From contig JAEUWP010000370.1 in NCBI GenBank assembly GCA_018524725.1, forward strand, positions 1 to 64,000: DNA of 64,000 bases, read 5' to 3'. The DNA comes from Podaxis mareebaensis (taxonomy: Eukaryota > Basidiomycota > Agaricomycetes > Agaricales > Agaricaceae). Of the stretch, positions 1 to 11,262 are shown one piece after another (the stretch's first letter is position 1; each line of letters begins with the position of its first letter). The position numbers and the translations under genes are program-made. Under the pieces are notes generated by a model. It searched no databases. It saw only the letters and a program-made list of their open reading frames with translations, and was not told the origin of the DNA.

Positions 1-3000
1 TGAAATCTGCAAACTCCTCAAGGTAGGTAGCAACTAATTGTGGGAGCCTAGTGATGTGGAGGTCATTTGCCAGCTTGCTTAGGTTGACATTGTGTTCTGC
101 AAACCATTGAGAAGTGGCATAACAACAAGAAAAGGTAAGTATCAGTAAATCTTGCTGGGAGCTTAGTAGATACTGGGGCACGGGGACCATCAAATGCATC
201 TTCATCTTCACCATGCTGTGGTTTTGAAGTGAGGGTCTCCGAGTCACCAACTATTACAGAAATAGATTAATAAAATCTGCTTAAAGCAAATTCTGAAACT
301 CACAACCAAGAGGAGAGATCGATGATGGGCCATCAAACAATCCACATTTCATGAACTCATTGTGAGCAGCAAGTAGCTGACCATTTCGATTGTTGATTGT
401 AAGCATTTGTCCAAGGGCTTCATACTGATTTGACCTTCTCCATGGCTTCTTGACAGCATCAATGTGTTTTGACTCTGTGATGGAGGAACAAAGGCCATTT
501 AGGGAGCCAAATGCATGTATAGCATGAGCATAGTGAATGAGAGAGTGTTGCTGTGGTGGTATTGAATTGGGTCTTCACACCCCTTCCTTGACAAAAACCT
601 CCCTGTATTGATGGAATCTCTTCAAGGCATCATCAAGCTGGCATAGGGAGATTGTATCATGTGAGTCCTGCTGCACAATATAGCAAAATTCGAGAAATGC
701 ATGTATAGTGCAGAGCATATCAGTGGGAACATAGCCTTTGAGTGCAGGGAGATAAACCTGCAAAACAGGTAATTTAGTCTGCAACAATCTGAGACAATAA
801 CCACACCTTCATGAGTGCTTTCAAGTCATTCCCTGTCCATTGTTTAAAGTCATGACCCACAGGGAAACATCATAGACCAGGAAACAAAGGGACAATTCTC
901 ATTCTGCATTAGTGAATCAGAGGTGTGGTTTGTTACTTGAAGGTTGGAATCATAACTTACCTTTGGTTAATAGCATCCATGATATGGTTTGCATCTCGTA
1001 GTGGGTTGTGTAATAGGAAGTACTTATCCACCCACTTAACAAGATGATCCTGGAAGGTGCCCTTGATGAGTTGATGAAGGATATCAGGTGAGATTAATGC
1101 ATGAATATCAGCATGGGGGAAAGCTTCCATGAAAGGCTGCCATGAAAAATGAAAAACGTCACAACAGAACAGATACATAGCAGAGTTATAGTACCACTAC
1201 ATCACCAACCAATCCATAGGCATCCCAGACATGGCCCAATTTGAAGTTTTGAACCAAGTAGGCAGTATGCTGCATATTACATGGGGTAATAGGCATTGTC
1301 AGATTATCAAAATCAGAAGGCTGGGACAAGCACCTGCCATGTAGTGTTAGACAGAAGAAACATTGCAAGTTGAGAGAAGGAAGCCAACCTTGGACACCAG
1401 CCTTGGACGACACATGCAAGCTGACATTGTTCTGGATAATCAGCGATGTAAGGCCCCAAGCCAAAAACTGCATGTTGATAACATCCATCAGGACACTTGA
1501 CACAGATAGGCTTCCTCATTACACTGTCAAGTGATTTGAGAATGCATTTGAGGGAGGTGTGAAGCAGTTGACGATGGAATTTCTGGAATTCATTACTCCC
1601 CTGATATTCCTTATCAGCTGAAATAGAAAAGGTGAGATTTATGCACTAACAACAGAGCCCTTTCTGCACCTTTGGGAATGGATAAAAATGCTACCACAAC
1701 AAGTCCATCTTTGTGTGCATGATGGGTGGAGTTGTGAAGGTTCCCAATTGACATGTAAACTGGCCAGTATTCATTATTGCTGGTTGCCACAGATACTGTT
1801 GTTTTGTCACTCCCAAGAATAATTGGGATGAAAAACGCCCCATGGTTCTCAGGATCTATACCTAGTTCAGTCTTATAATCAGGTTAGATACCTGCGAGGA
1901 AGGAAGGGAGTGTTAATTATCACTCATGGCTTGCTTCCATGCCCAATCACCAGACATGAAATCTCGAAAGCAGTGGACTCCATTAACATATTCATGGTAT
2001 GGGGTATAGTCAAATTCGCCATTGAAAGCCGGGTTTGTGATCATTAATCGTAGGACACTCAATGGCTCATGGTACCAGACAACCTGGGGGTCTTCCATCC
2101 ACAGTAGTGGAGTTTCAGAGTCCTTGCCATAGATGAGAGTGAAGGATTGCCACTCTACTTTGCTGTAAGGAATAGCATCAATATGGCAGTACATGTCTTC
2201 ACAATTTGCAAATGGTGCATGATCATTGTGAATGGAAGATGATGTTTCCCAAAGCTCCATCAAGGTGTCAACGTTACCAGCTGACATTTGAACATGGCGG
2301 TAAAGAAATTCAGCCACTTCAAACTGGGTACAGTTTGCAAATGGATACCAACCCCATGGCTCCTCCTCAGTGAGCCCAAGATCAGGTTCACATACTTCAC
2401 CTGCACAAGAAGTAAAATTAGCAACCTGAGCAAACACCAGCTTCGGGAGACATACCTGTGAGCATCAGGTGGGTTTGGATCACATGTTCATCCACTTCTT
2501 GTTCAATGTTACTGGTACTATCAGATGCAGAAGATGAAGCTGTTGCCAGCATAGCCTCCCAAGTCAATGTAGCATCAAATTCTAATAATAATGGCACATG
2601 AGTACTGTGTGGTTTTAAAAGATGTGAGAATCAACATACCAAGATTACTGTCTTCAGTGTAGACTTGAGGGACCACCAACAATTGGCTGTCTGGGGGTAG
2701 ACTCAGGGTGGGGCTGAGGGGCAATGGAGACTGTAATTCCTCTGGGGAAGAAGATCCAAAGAGTTCTTCATTCAGTGCATCTCTGAGTGGATGGACTGGG
2801 ACATTAGACCAAGTGGGATGATTAAACCCTGTGGAAACTTGTATTTCTCAGCAGCCAGTGGCATTGCCCATCAGATAGTCAATGGGAGAAAGGTCAGGGT
2901 GAGATTGGGAATGTGGAGATAAGGCAACTTGAACATCAGGTGAGGTTGGGATGAGGATACTGGGTGAGCTAAAGCCAGGGATATTTGGTGGATCATCCAT

Positions 3001-3282
3001 AGGAACATGAGACCAGGAGGGTAGCAGCAACGGAGAAAGATCTTGCTGGTCTAGATCATTGCGATTGTGAATCCTTGATGATAGACTGGGAACACAATGC
3101 TGTCCACAAACACATCAGAAGAAATTGGACACTGTCCAAAAAGATGACCTTACCAATTGCAAGGCTGCATCATGCCTATGACCTAACTCAAGGTGCCGTT
3201 TCAGACCACGATAGCCCTTACACCACTTCAGACACGAGGGGACAGGGCATTTCTTGTCAAATGTAACTTTAGAGCATGACAT
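1..3282 (-). pseudogene. Plavaka transposase, multi-exon, disrupted by two stop codons and cut by the window edge
   Basis: Cut-and-paste transposase of the Plavaka group of CACTA elements. The first exon (start at 3282) encodes MSCSK and a C2H2 zinc finger (CPVPSC, then two His after a 12-residue loop), followed by a GTAAGG donor. Later exons carry family signatures: a WYHEPLSVLRLMITNP block and a DWAWKQ block (1.9-2.4 kb), GSDKTTVSVATSNNEYWPVY (about 1.75-1.84 kb), GLGPYIADYPEQ (about 1.43 kb, likely catalytic Asp), LHQLIKGTFQDHLVKWVDKY (about 1.0-1.1 kb), and GLCSSITESKHI...KPWRRSN (0.4-0.5 kb). In-frame TGA codons occur at 870-872, where relatives known to me have Arg after PGL, and at 575-577. 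The protein also runs off the left edge. Family assignment is from remembered motifs. The copy is probably inactive. Confidence 0.85.
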
Positions 3283-4177
3283 CAAATGAAGGTAAAGTTC
3301 TGTCAGTGGGATTTCGATGTGATGCAGACCACTGTTGATTGGAGCACTTTTATATGAAGAAATGTACTAGTTGCCCTACTGTCAATTGATTAGTTATGGG
3401 ATACTCACAGTATATGACTTCATGAATACTAACATCCCAACTCCACCTATTTAGTCTCTTACCACATCTTACCAAAGCCATAACCATAGTGCACATCCTC
3501 CAAAACATGACTCCTTCCTTTAAGACATGAACACTCCCAGGACAATGCAACACCTTGCTCAATTTTCACATGGTCAAAATACCTCAAGACAAAAACTGGT
3601 AAGTGATCATGCATGAGGGAGAAAACACACTGAGTCTCACTAAAATGCCATTGACAGAAGGGAGACACATGCCGCTAACAAAACCGCTCATCCTGGGATT
3701 GTGGACTTAGAGCCCATAATATCGCCCAAACCGAAACGAAATCCAAAGGGCTCAACCAAGAAGGCTATCTCAGAGGACACAATGGAAAGGCTCTCTGAGG
3801 ACCTTGCTCAAATTGAGGATGAGAATGCCACTGAGCATGCTGACACCAAGACCCCAGGTGGTCTTTCTCAGGAGCATCAGCAAAAGAAAACCCACAAGAA
3901 CACAAAAGCTCACCTCTTAGAGGAAAGCGGAGGGGAACAGATGTCACAAGAGACTGATGATGATTTCAATGATGAGACCGACATCGATGGGACAGTTCAG
4001 AAGAAGCAAAAGGGCAGGTACAATATCTGGAATGCAGTTCAGGGCAAGCAAAGGTTGCCAGCAGTAAGACTTGGCAACACCAAAGTGGAAGGTCATGAGG
4101 ACATTGCCATGAAAGGACCAGGTCAAGACAACAAGGGTGTAAAAGCAAGTGTGGGTAAGAGCATCCAAGTCAACACA

Positions 4178-4303
4178 AAAGGGGCTGCTACGAAAGTGAA
4201 GGGAGCTGCTATGAAGGCAAAGGGGGCTGCTACAAAAGTGAAGGGAGCTGCTACGAAGGCAAAGGGGGCAGCTACGAAGGTAAATGGGGCTGCTACAAAT
4301 GTG
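4178..4303 (+). repeat. Coding minisatellite, 21 bp x 6, basic KGAATKV heptads
   Basis: Six consecutive 21-bp units encode KGAATKV or close variants (KGAAMKA, KGAATKA, NGAATNV). The alternating Lys/Ala pattern resembles histone-H1-like basic tails and suggests a disordered, nucleic-acid-binding segment, which is inference only. Confidence 0.85.
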
Positions 4304-4997
4304 AAGGTTGTTGAGATGGAAGTGGTTGACACCGAAATGCAGAGTACCTACCTTTTTCTATGAGAGGGCCTTCTTTACTGAGGAACCTGCTATAGACATA
4401 CAGGAGGAAGGTGGTGCTGGTGGCAGAACAGAGCCAACCAAACACATCATCTCAGCATCTAAGTACCAGCACTTTGAAGCAAAAGAGGCTGTAAGCCACA
4501 ATTACCTTTCCAGATAGGATGGCTACTCACCAGCTATAAGGACTCCGAATCTTTGGGTGAGGAGGCTCCTCCCCCCAAGAAGGCCCGTGTTGTGGACTTG
4601 AGGACCACCAAAAAACCAACTAACAATGCTGCGAAGAAGGGCAAACCCACATTGAAGACATCCAACCCTAGAGAGTCCATGAATCTTGTGAGTACTTGGT
4701 TGATCTACTGACACATCTAAACAACACATACATGGCCACATCCAGGAGTCTGAAGATGAGCATCTCAAAGTCACAGACAACAGTCAAGCCTCACAGAAGA
4801 AAGGAACCAAGGTCAAGAAACCTTCTCATCTAGTAAGTGTTCTAAGCAGTAGCACTAATCGGATGAATAGTGCACTTACATACCACCTCACACAGGAATC
4901 AGAGGATATGATGGATGTGGAACCCAAAGTCTTCAACACAGAGCCCGAGGTCATTGACGCTGATCCTCAACTGAGTGACACTGATCCTGATTATGTT

Positions 4998-5123
4998 GAC
5001 ACAGAGCCTGAAGACAATGACACAGAGCCTGAAGACAACAACATGGAGCCTGAAGACAATGACACAGAGCCTGAAGATGCCAATACAGAGCCTGAAGATG
5101 TTGACACAGAGCTGGAATATCAG
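4998..5123 (+). repeat. Coding minisatellite, 21 bp x 6, acidic DTEPEDN heptads
   Basis: Six 21-bp units encode DTEPEDN variants (NMEPEDN, DTEPEDA, NTEPEDV, DTELEYQ). They lie in an exon entered by the acceptor at 4894-4895. The same 21-bp period occurs in the basic repeat about 0.7 kb upstream in the same gene, with opposite charge. Confidence 0.85.
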
Positions 5124-7552
5124 ACTCCCAAAAACAAGAAGGCTTCAAGAAAATTGAAGCAGCGGAATGCCATGTTGATTGTTAGTAACGATGAACAAAT
5201 CATGAACTGATCCACTTATGCAGCCAACATCCAGGACTTTGAGGAAGACCAGGACACAGAAAAAGAAGACATGACCCTGAGAGCAGTTAAGAAAACTGCA
5301 GCGACGGGGAGACCAAGCTGTATTCTGGAGGTGGGTGTATACAAGGTCATTCACACATTCCCTCAACTTACTGCACTGAGCCCAGTCGTCAGCAGGTGAG
5401 GGATGCAAGGCCAAGTCCATCATCAATGAAGACAAACCTGCAAAACAGTCCAACACCAAATGCAATGGCAAGGTAAGTGGGCAATACATTTGTCGGTTGA
5501 TACTGGACTTACATAGGATGCAGGTTCAGGTTCAAGAAGTCAAGACAGCGAAACCAAAGACTACTACAGCAGTGACTGAAGCCACTGGGTGGAAGGGGAA
5601 GGGGAAGAAGGTTGTAGTGGGAGGAACCAAGGTGAGAGCAAATGCCATTGACGGCAGTTCTTGTTGACTGACATGTGGCATCCACAAGGCGACAACCAAA
5701 ACGGGTAAAGATACCCAAACTTTACCTGCAGTCACCAGGTGAGCACACTCTTATTCCTTTCACATCACAATAAATAATGATCTTCTTTGTTCTTGATGAA
5801 ACCACCATCACCAGCTCACTTGCTGCAGATTCCCACACAATCTCAAGTAAGGCACCGAAGTATCACTCAGCTACCAACTCGAAGCAAGTGCCTCAAGGCC
5901 CAGAACATGTCTGCACTCAGTCTGCCCTCAATACAAAACACATGAAGGAGGTTTCCGTTGTCAGTGATGACAATGAGGGTGCAGGGGGCTTATCTGACTG
6001 TGACAAATGTTACGGAGAAGAGAGGCAGCACGTGAAGGAGAGCCCAATCAAAGGAAATCGATGAATTACCAGCGCCATAGGTTTCTCACCATGTTTGATG
6101 TATAGATCCTCCAACTCACTTGCCTTCTAGGCCCTAGTCAAAGAGGAACCAGTGAAAAAGGAGAAGAGATTGCACAAACAAGTCAAAAATGAAGACCTGC
6201 CAGCTGAGTTGCAAGCTAACAAGAAATTCGTGAAGAAGTTGCTCCCAGCTCTCTACCGATGGGCAGCAACTCTCAAGGATCCCTGGCACATTGTGGCTGG
6301 CCCGGTGAGGGACACTATTCAGATAATTGGCCATGCCTACCTTGGAGATGATTACAAGCCCACCGAGGATAGCCCAGAGGTTTTAATGGTAAATATTCTT
6401 ATTCACTCATTCAATGAATATTCAAAAAAAAATTTCATTCTGTATAGGCAATGCAACAACTTTGCGATGGGTAGCAAGTGCAATTCCAGTACAACACTGT
6501 TTGGTGCCTCATCTCCTTCTTCAACAACAACCCTCAGGCTTTCGGTAAGTCCAAGATGAAGTGAAGCACTTGGGCTCTCAAGCAACTCAAGTGCCAAAAG
6601 TTCATCTACCGTGACTCAATGGTATGCATGCACTTTACTCCTCTTTGGCTATCTCACCAAGCTTGAGCACTTTCAGAGTTGGGATGGCCCATTCAAGAAT
6701 GAACTGATACTCCGAACCTTTGCAGCACATCTCACAGCCATCCAGGAGAGTGAGTGGGTTGGAGGTCTCAAGTATGATGGCTTAGATAGGTTTCCCCATG
6801 GTGCACTTGCACTGGCTGCTTCTGCTGTGGGTGCTTCTCCTTTATTTTCGAGTCTGAAACTCATCTCTGGACAGGCAGAGCATGCTCTCAAACTTTGGGC
6901 TCATGGTGCATTGACTGTTGACAATGTCTGTGAAGCTCAATGCCTCAAGAAGAAGGCAATCAAGTTCACTCACCAGCTCAACAATAGGGGTGAAGAAACA
7001 ACAGGATTCACCATGTTCTCTGCTAATAAATGGGGCACGAAAACACAGAACTACCTCACTTCAATCAATGAGTTGACTGCTGACGAAATGGACGCAATCA
7101 TTGATGCAAGTCTGCCCTTCATAGGCAAGCTTCCTATAGCTATGACTAGCAATGGCTCGGATGGCTCGGATGATCCCTGTTGTCAGCTTGTTAGGCAGGC
7201 AGTCTCTAGGCATGGCTCAGAGGATGAAGAAGATGCCTCAGATGCTGAAGGGGCCGAGACGATTGGTGGATGGGGCATAATCCCCAAGTCCATTCAGGAC
7301 ATTGTGTCCTCAGACAATGATGCCATTGAAATTGCAGATACACCAGTGCTGAAGGCAAAGGTCAAGCCTAGGCCTCACCCAGTCAACAAGGCTTCAACCT
7401 CTGCTCGTGATGACAAGCCATGCAAGGTCTAAGGCTATTCCATTCAGTGCCATTACACTCACTCTCTTGTCCCTCACCTCATCCCTGCTATGCACCCTTT
7501 GCTGTGTCTGTCTTTCATATTGTTACATTTTTTATTGTGCCATTTGAACCTG

Positions 7553-7670
7553 CCTCCTCCATTACCACACTCCTTTATTATCTGATATCCTACTGCTAAA
7601 CAGTCTTTCCCACCTCCTCCATTACCACACTCATTTAGTATCTGATATCCCACTGCTAGACAGTCTTTCC
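7553..7670. repeat. Two-copy direct repeat, period 60 bp
   Basis: The unit begins CCTCCTCCATTACCACACTC and ends CAGTCTTTCC. Copy two starts at 7613 and differs from copy one at only a few positions. It lies just 3' of the companion gene's stop. Confidence 0.85.
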
Positions 7671-8278
7671 TGCCCAATATCTGTGTTTTCTCATTCCCTG
7701 CTGTAGCACCTTTGCTCGGCTTATACCCTGTCTGAATGATGATTATTGTTGCTCTTTAATGTGGCTGAAAATGACTTTTCGTGTGACTTGTGCTGACTTG
7801 GGCAAGACTTTTTTTTATGACCCTGGCTTATCTCACTCACCTACTAATGCTTATCTTGATGCTTACATCACCTTTCACAACACTTATTGATTACTTAAAT
7901 TTTGTCATGTACTTTATTTGTACTTATTCATAAACCAAAGTCAAGTAAGATTTCATGTTATAAGTATAGAAAAAAGTAGGTTTAAGGAATTTTAAGAATT
8001 GTTTAAAACTTAATTTTGACTTTAAAAATAGTTGCCTTTTTTTTGACTTAAATCTTTTTTAAGGTAGAAAAAGGTGACTTTAAGCTTTGCCTGTTTTCCT
8101 GATGTGGTGTAGAACCAGGCTCTGCAAGCAGGGGCAAATCTGACGAGGTACCATTGGTTTGTGTGAGTTAGTGATGGGGATGTTGTGTAAACAAAGCCAA
8201 AGGGTAATTGTCCCTCATTTAGGATTGCATTAATGCTGCATGCAAGGAACGACCTAAAAATAAGAAACTGAGAAACTT

Positions 8279-8414
8279 AGTTTTCGTGGAGACGAAACTG
8301 GACATACTTAATACCTAACAATAAGAAAAGAAACTAAATCAATGTCAGTCGTCTACGCGGCGTGCCGCGGGCATACTAACTACTCACCTCAGTTTTCGTG
8401 GGGGCGAAACTGAG
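8279..8414. repeat. Pair of near-identical short hairpins
   Basis: AGTTTTCGTGGAGACGAAACT at 8279-8299 and a longer version inside CTCAG...CTGAG at 8388-8414 each form an inverted repeat with arms AGTTTTCG / CGAAACT around a 4-5 bp loop. Each is preceded at some distance by a similar CCTAA(A/C)AATAAG tract. They may mark the ends of a small non-autonomous element. Confidence 0.55.
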
Positions 8415-8707
8415 GGGTTATAGGATACAAGCATGGCTATTCTGGACTACGGCTATGTAACGATTGTGAAGTTGTAAAGGAAATACCAAATAAACAAATG
8501 GAGTAGGAGACAATTCTTAAGATCTGTATTTCTAGAAACTCCATTGCCAGGTTGAAAATACTTGTCCAACCACAAAGCAGCACGCAGTATGTGATATATT
8601 GCATCAAGCTCAACCTTCTTTGACACAACATCAACATACAGGCTACTCTCCATTTTTGACAAACAATTACCCCAACTAATCCAATATTGATTCTAGTTAT
8701 CCAGCTA

Positions 8708-10219
8708 TCAAAGAAGCAGACCACCAATGGTTCCTTGCGGAATAACATCATCATAATTGTACCGAAAAACCCTCAAATTAGGACAAGCAGCTCTGACCGC
8801 GTCACAGAAATCTCGGTTCAACAAATCATCCTCGAAAACTCTGCCTTGTATCTGCAGCTTCTCCAAGGAAGTAAACAAGGCTAACCACTGCATCATCAAC
8901 TCGGGAACCCGCTGGAACCCAAACAACCCGGGGTTGCTCCGGAGCTCTAGCTTTGTTACCCTCGACCAATCCAGTGAACGCCTCAGCCTTCTTTTCTTCG
9001 CACCACGGGCAATATATTGCCGCATCCAAGGTAACGAGGACATCAAGCCGAAGTCAATGTCGATCTTGAGCTCCAACGGTACGGTCGAAGACGAGCCACC
9101 GATAGCGCCAATTGCCTCATCCAAACCGATACAACAGGATGTTTCAAGATATATGTTGCATTCTAAGCCAACATGGACTGTGTTGAGTTGAGGGCATGCA
9201 TCGGAACACATTAGCAACCACGCAACAGCTTGTGCATCGCCCTTTAGCGACCTCAAGCTCGGTAAGATTGCCCGTGCTTTTTTGGGCCAACCTTCTGTTG
9301 CCCCCAGACAAGTGATTTCGAGAGTTGTAAGAGTGGGGTGCCGAGAAAGGAAATCGATAATCTGTTGTGGCCGCACTAAAAGTTTCGTTTTTAAGGATTC
9401 CAGGGATGGAAAGTGCAAAGAGGCAAAGTACTCCTCCCAAGCATCGTCGCTGACCTCTTCATAGGAGGTAATAGAGAGACGACAGAGGGTAGCGGCATGT
9501 TGTTGGAGAATGCCAGAAAAGTATGGCAAGAATGGAGGTCGAAGGAGTATGTCCCATCTTATTTCCAATTCTCGCAAGCGCGCTCTGCCATGGGGGAGTG
9601 GCCGATGTTGACGGGAGACTCTAGGGTAACGGTCGTTCCACGCAGAATAATTACCCCATGTAATCTGCGGCCTTGAAGTTGACGGTAACGGAGGTTCGGC
9701 GTGATACGCCCCCCATGAGCTCCGAACTCCACAAGGACCCTCAAGTGCCAGCGTTTCGCATCCCTTCGACAAGGCGGCTTCAAGCAAACCACTCCATAGC
9801 TCCAAAAGCAAGCATTCCTTCCGTCTGTGTACTTGAATGCTTCCCACCCATAAAGTTTTGAGGGGCGGAGTGCATTTCGAAATGAAGCTAGTGAGACCCT
9901 TGATATCGCGAACAAAACGTGCTTCGTTGGCGCAGAAGGGAAAAAACCAGCAAAGACGCAGAATGCGTGGAAGCCATAGCGCGATGTTCAGAGCGTATAT
10001 GATATCCTTTTTCTGTAAGAAGGGGGAACAGACAGGATGGACGGAATGGTGTTCAAGGGTACGCGTCGTCTCTGGCTCGAGATATTGGCAAAGAGCCATC
10101 CGGTTGAGTTCGTGATTACATTTGCTGAGCGCGAGGAGTGAAGAATCATCTGAATACTCTAGAATTTTCTCGATGATTTCGGGAGGAATATCCTTCCAGG
10201 TTGCGGCGGGTTTCGACAT
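8708..10219 (-). CDS. F-box protein with LRR-like C-terminal region, 503 aa
   Basis: This is an uninterrupted open frame of 503 codons. Residues 9-45 (WKDIPPEIIEKILEYSDDSS followed by an LALSKCNHELNRMA segment) fit the F-box, the Skp1-binding helix bundle that places a protein in SCF-type ubiquitin ligases. The rest has spaced Leu patterns such as FPSLESLKTKLL, HPTLTTLEITCL and LPSLRSLKGDA, typical of the degenerate leucine-rich regions of Agaricomycete F-box families. The substrate cannot be inferred. Such genes are greatly expanded in mushroom-forming fungi and a second, unrelated-looking one lies at 57766-59610. An intronless structure is common in this class. The start is the only early ATG before the F-box. 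Confidence 0.85.
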   Translation of the reverse strand: MSKPAATWKDIPPEIIEKILEYSDDSSLLALSKCNHELNRMALCQYLEPETTRTLEHHSVHPVCSPFLQKKDIIYALNIALWLPRILRLCWFFPFCANEARFVRDIKGLTSFISKCTPPLKTLWVGSIQVHRRKECLLLELWSGLLEAALSKGCETLALEGPCGVRSSWGAYHAEPPLPSTSRPQITWGNYSAWNDRYPRVSRQHRPLPHGRARLRELEIRWDILLRPPFLPYFSGILQQHAATLCRLSITSYEEVSDDAWEEYFASLHFPSLESLKTKLLVRPQQIIDFLSRHPTLTTLEITCLGATEGWPKKARAILPSLRSLKGDAQAVAWLLMCSDACPQLNTVHVGLECNIYLETSCCIGLDEAIGAIGGSSSTVPLELKIDIDFGLMSSLPWMRQYIARGAKKRRLRRSLDWSRVTKLELRSNPGLFGFQRVPELMMQWLALFTSLEKLQIQGRVFEDDLLNRDFCDAVRAACPNLRVFRYNYDDVIPQGTIGGLLL

Positions 10220-11262
10220 GGTAGTGCAGACCTGAAGGTATCTGTGGTCTGAGTTCTCCTTTTGTCCTCCGACGATTTATTACGTGATGGGTGTTACACC
10301 CGGATATCTGTGTCCTGCTCTGGCCTTGGCCTTTCAATGTCTAAAACTGCAGAACGCATCCTACGCACCGGTAACTATAGACCTATCAAAAGTTATGCTG
10401 TAAGGAAGAGGGAGGCACAAGAAAGGCTGGACTTAAGTTTTCAAACAGACCCCTTGGCTTGGTCGTGAGTGCTTGGCCAAATTGTCGCGGATAAACTGTT
10501 CGGTACTAAAGGAATGTTCGACCGCGTGTTTGCTGCGGTGTATCTGAGGGAAGAAGATGCAAAGAGCGAAAGGAAATGGAAAATACGTGTACACTCGCCA
10601 GTCGGATGGATAATTGAAAAAAATTCATGTTGTGGTCCCGATCGTTCCATTATTATCCGTAATATCTTCTCGCCACGAATGCCGACAGCGGCTTAAAATC
10701 AGGCAAAGTTCAGATCCACAACCACCCAGTAGTGGCCCCAGATCCCAAGTGCATACACCCAGTGAGGGTGGAGACAATTGCTTGCGATTGAAAAGTTTTC
10801 GAACGCTAACGCTGGGCCAACAATAGCAGCGGTTCTATTGCTCAAGGCCCATTTTCACGAACAGCACAAAAGCAGAGGAAACGCAATCAATGTATTGCAC
10901 TGATGTATGTACTGAAAAGAACAGCAAAAAAATGCAAGAGGAGGGAGATAAATCGAGGTATCGCAGGCGTCGTGAGAGGGGTCATTACCAAGGTCGTCAA
11001 GACACATACTACATAAGTAACTAATAGATATCAGCCAAATCGTCCAAACTTCATCATGGAATCGCAGCTAAACGAAAGATCAAGCGAGCGCAATATGCGG
11101 AGTAAATCATGTCCAAAATCCCAAGAACGAAAGGGAAAGCAGGGACGAAGGTCATCAGGGCACAACCATCCACGCAACACGAGGCATCCAATCCCAAGTC
11201 CACGACCACGGCCTGGCCACAATCACGACCACCAACGTCCTCTATACACGAACGTGGTGTGT
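10220..11262. other. Intergenic, nothing recognised
   Basis: This is the upstream region of the F-box gene and the 3' flank of the membrane-protein gene. Only short unsupported frames are seen. Confidence 0.6.

Larger units (their letters stand above)
3644..7432 (+). pseudogene. Multi-exon companion gene, Agaricomycete family of unknown function, with two premature stops
   Basis: A long Lys/Glu/Ser/Thr-rich, presumably nuclear N-terminal half is followed by a conserved C-terminal domain (6.15-7.2 kb). Many small exons can be traced, with introns at 4688-4745, 4833-4895 and 6827-6874 (GTGGGT...ACAG, 48 bp, in frame). The C-terminal domain contains KLLPALYRWAATLKDPWHI, then FQYNTVWCLISFFNN, WALKQLKCQKFIYRDS, TFAAHLTAIQ and HGALALAASA...EHALKLWAHGAL. 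I know this pattern from uncharacterised Agaricomycete proteins. TAG at 6472-6474 and TGA at 6562-6564 lie in frame inside the domain. No ATG opens the first exon (the frame is open from 3644, first near-cognate GTG at 3701), and the frame shifts near 4345. The gene therefore looks decayed. It starts about 0.4 kb from the transposase and faces away from it, so it may be a second transposon gene or a neighbour. Confidence 0.55.
1..8173. mobile_element. Plavaka-type (CACTA superfamily) DNA transposon, left end outside the window
   Basis: The span holds a minus-strand Plavaka transposase (below) and a divergently transcribed companion gene that starts about 0.4 kb from it. Beyond the companion gene lies an AT-rich stretch with six copies of TGACTT between 7772 and 8080, which resembles the subterminal repeats of CACTA elements. 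A TAGTG at 8169-8173 could be the right terminus because CACTA elements end in that pentamer, but the left end is not in the window, so terminal inverted repeats and target duplication cannot be checked. The companion gene may instead be a host gene next to the element. The transposase identity is firm; the right boundary is a guess. Confidence 0.45.
7433..8707. other. AT-rich non-coding stretch with repeats
   Basis: No gene is seen. The stretch holds a 60-bp direct repeat (7553-7670), TGACTT copies at 7772, 7784, 7794, 8017, 8044 and 8075, and two similar hairpins (8279-8299 and 8388-8414). It probably contains the right end of the transposon and the 3' flank of the F-box gene at 8708. Confidence 0.6.

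Noticed and set aside
7553..7670. Possible CRISPR-like repeat
   Set aside because: Only two adjoining 60-bp copies with no spacers, in a eukaryotic genome. It is an ordinary tandem duplication.
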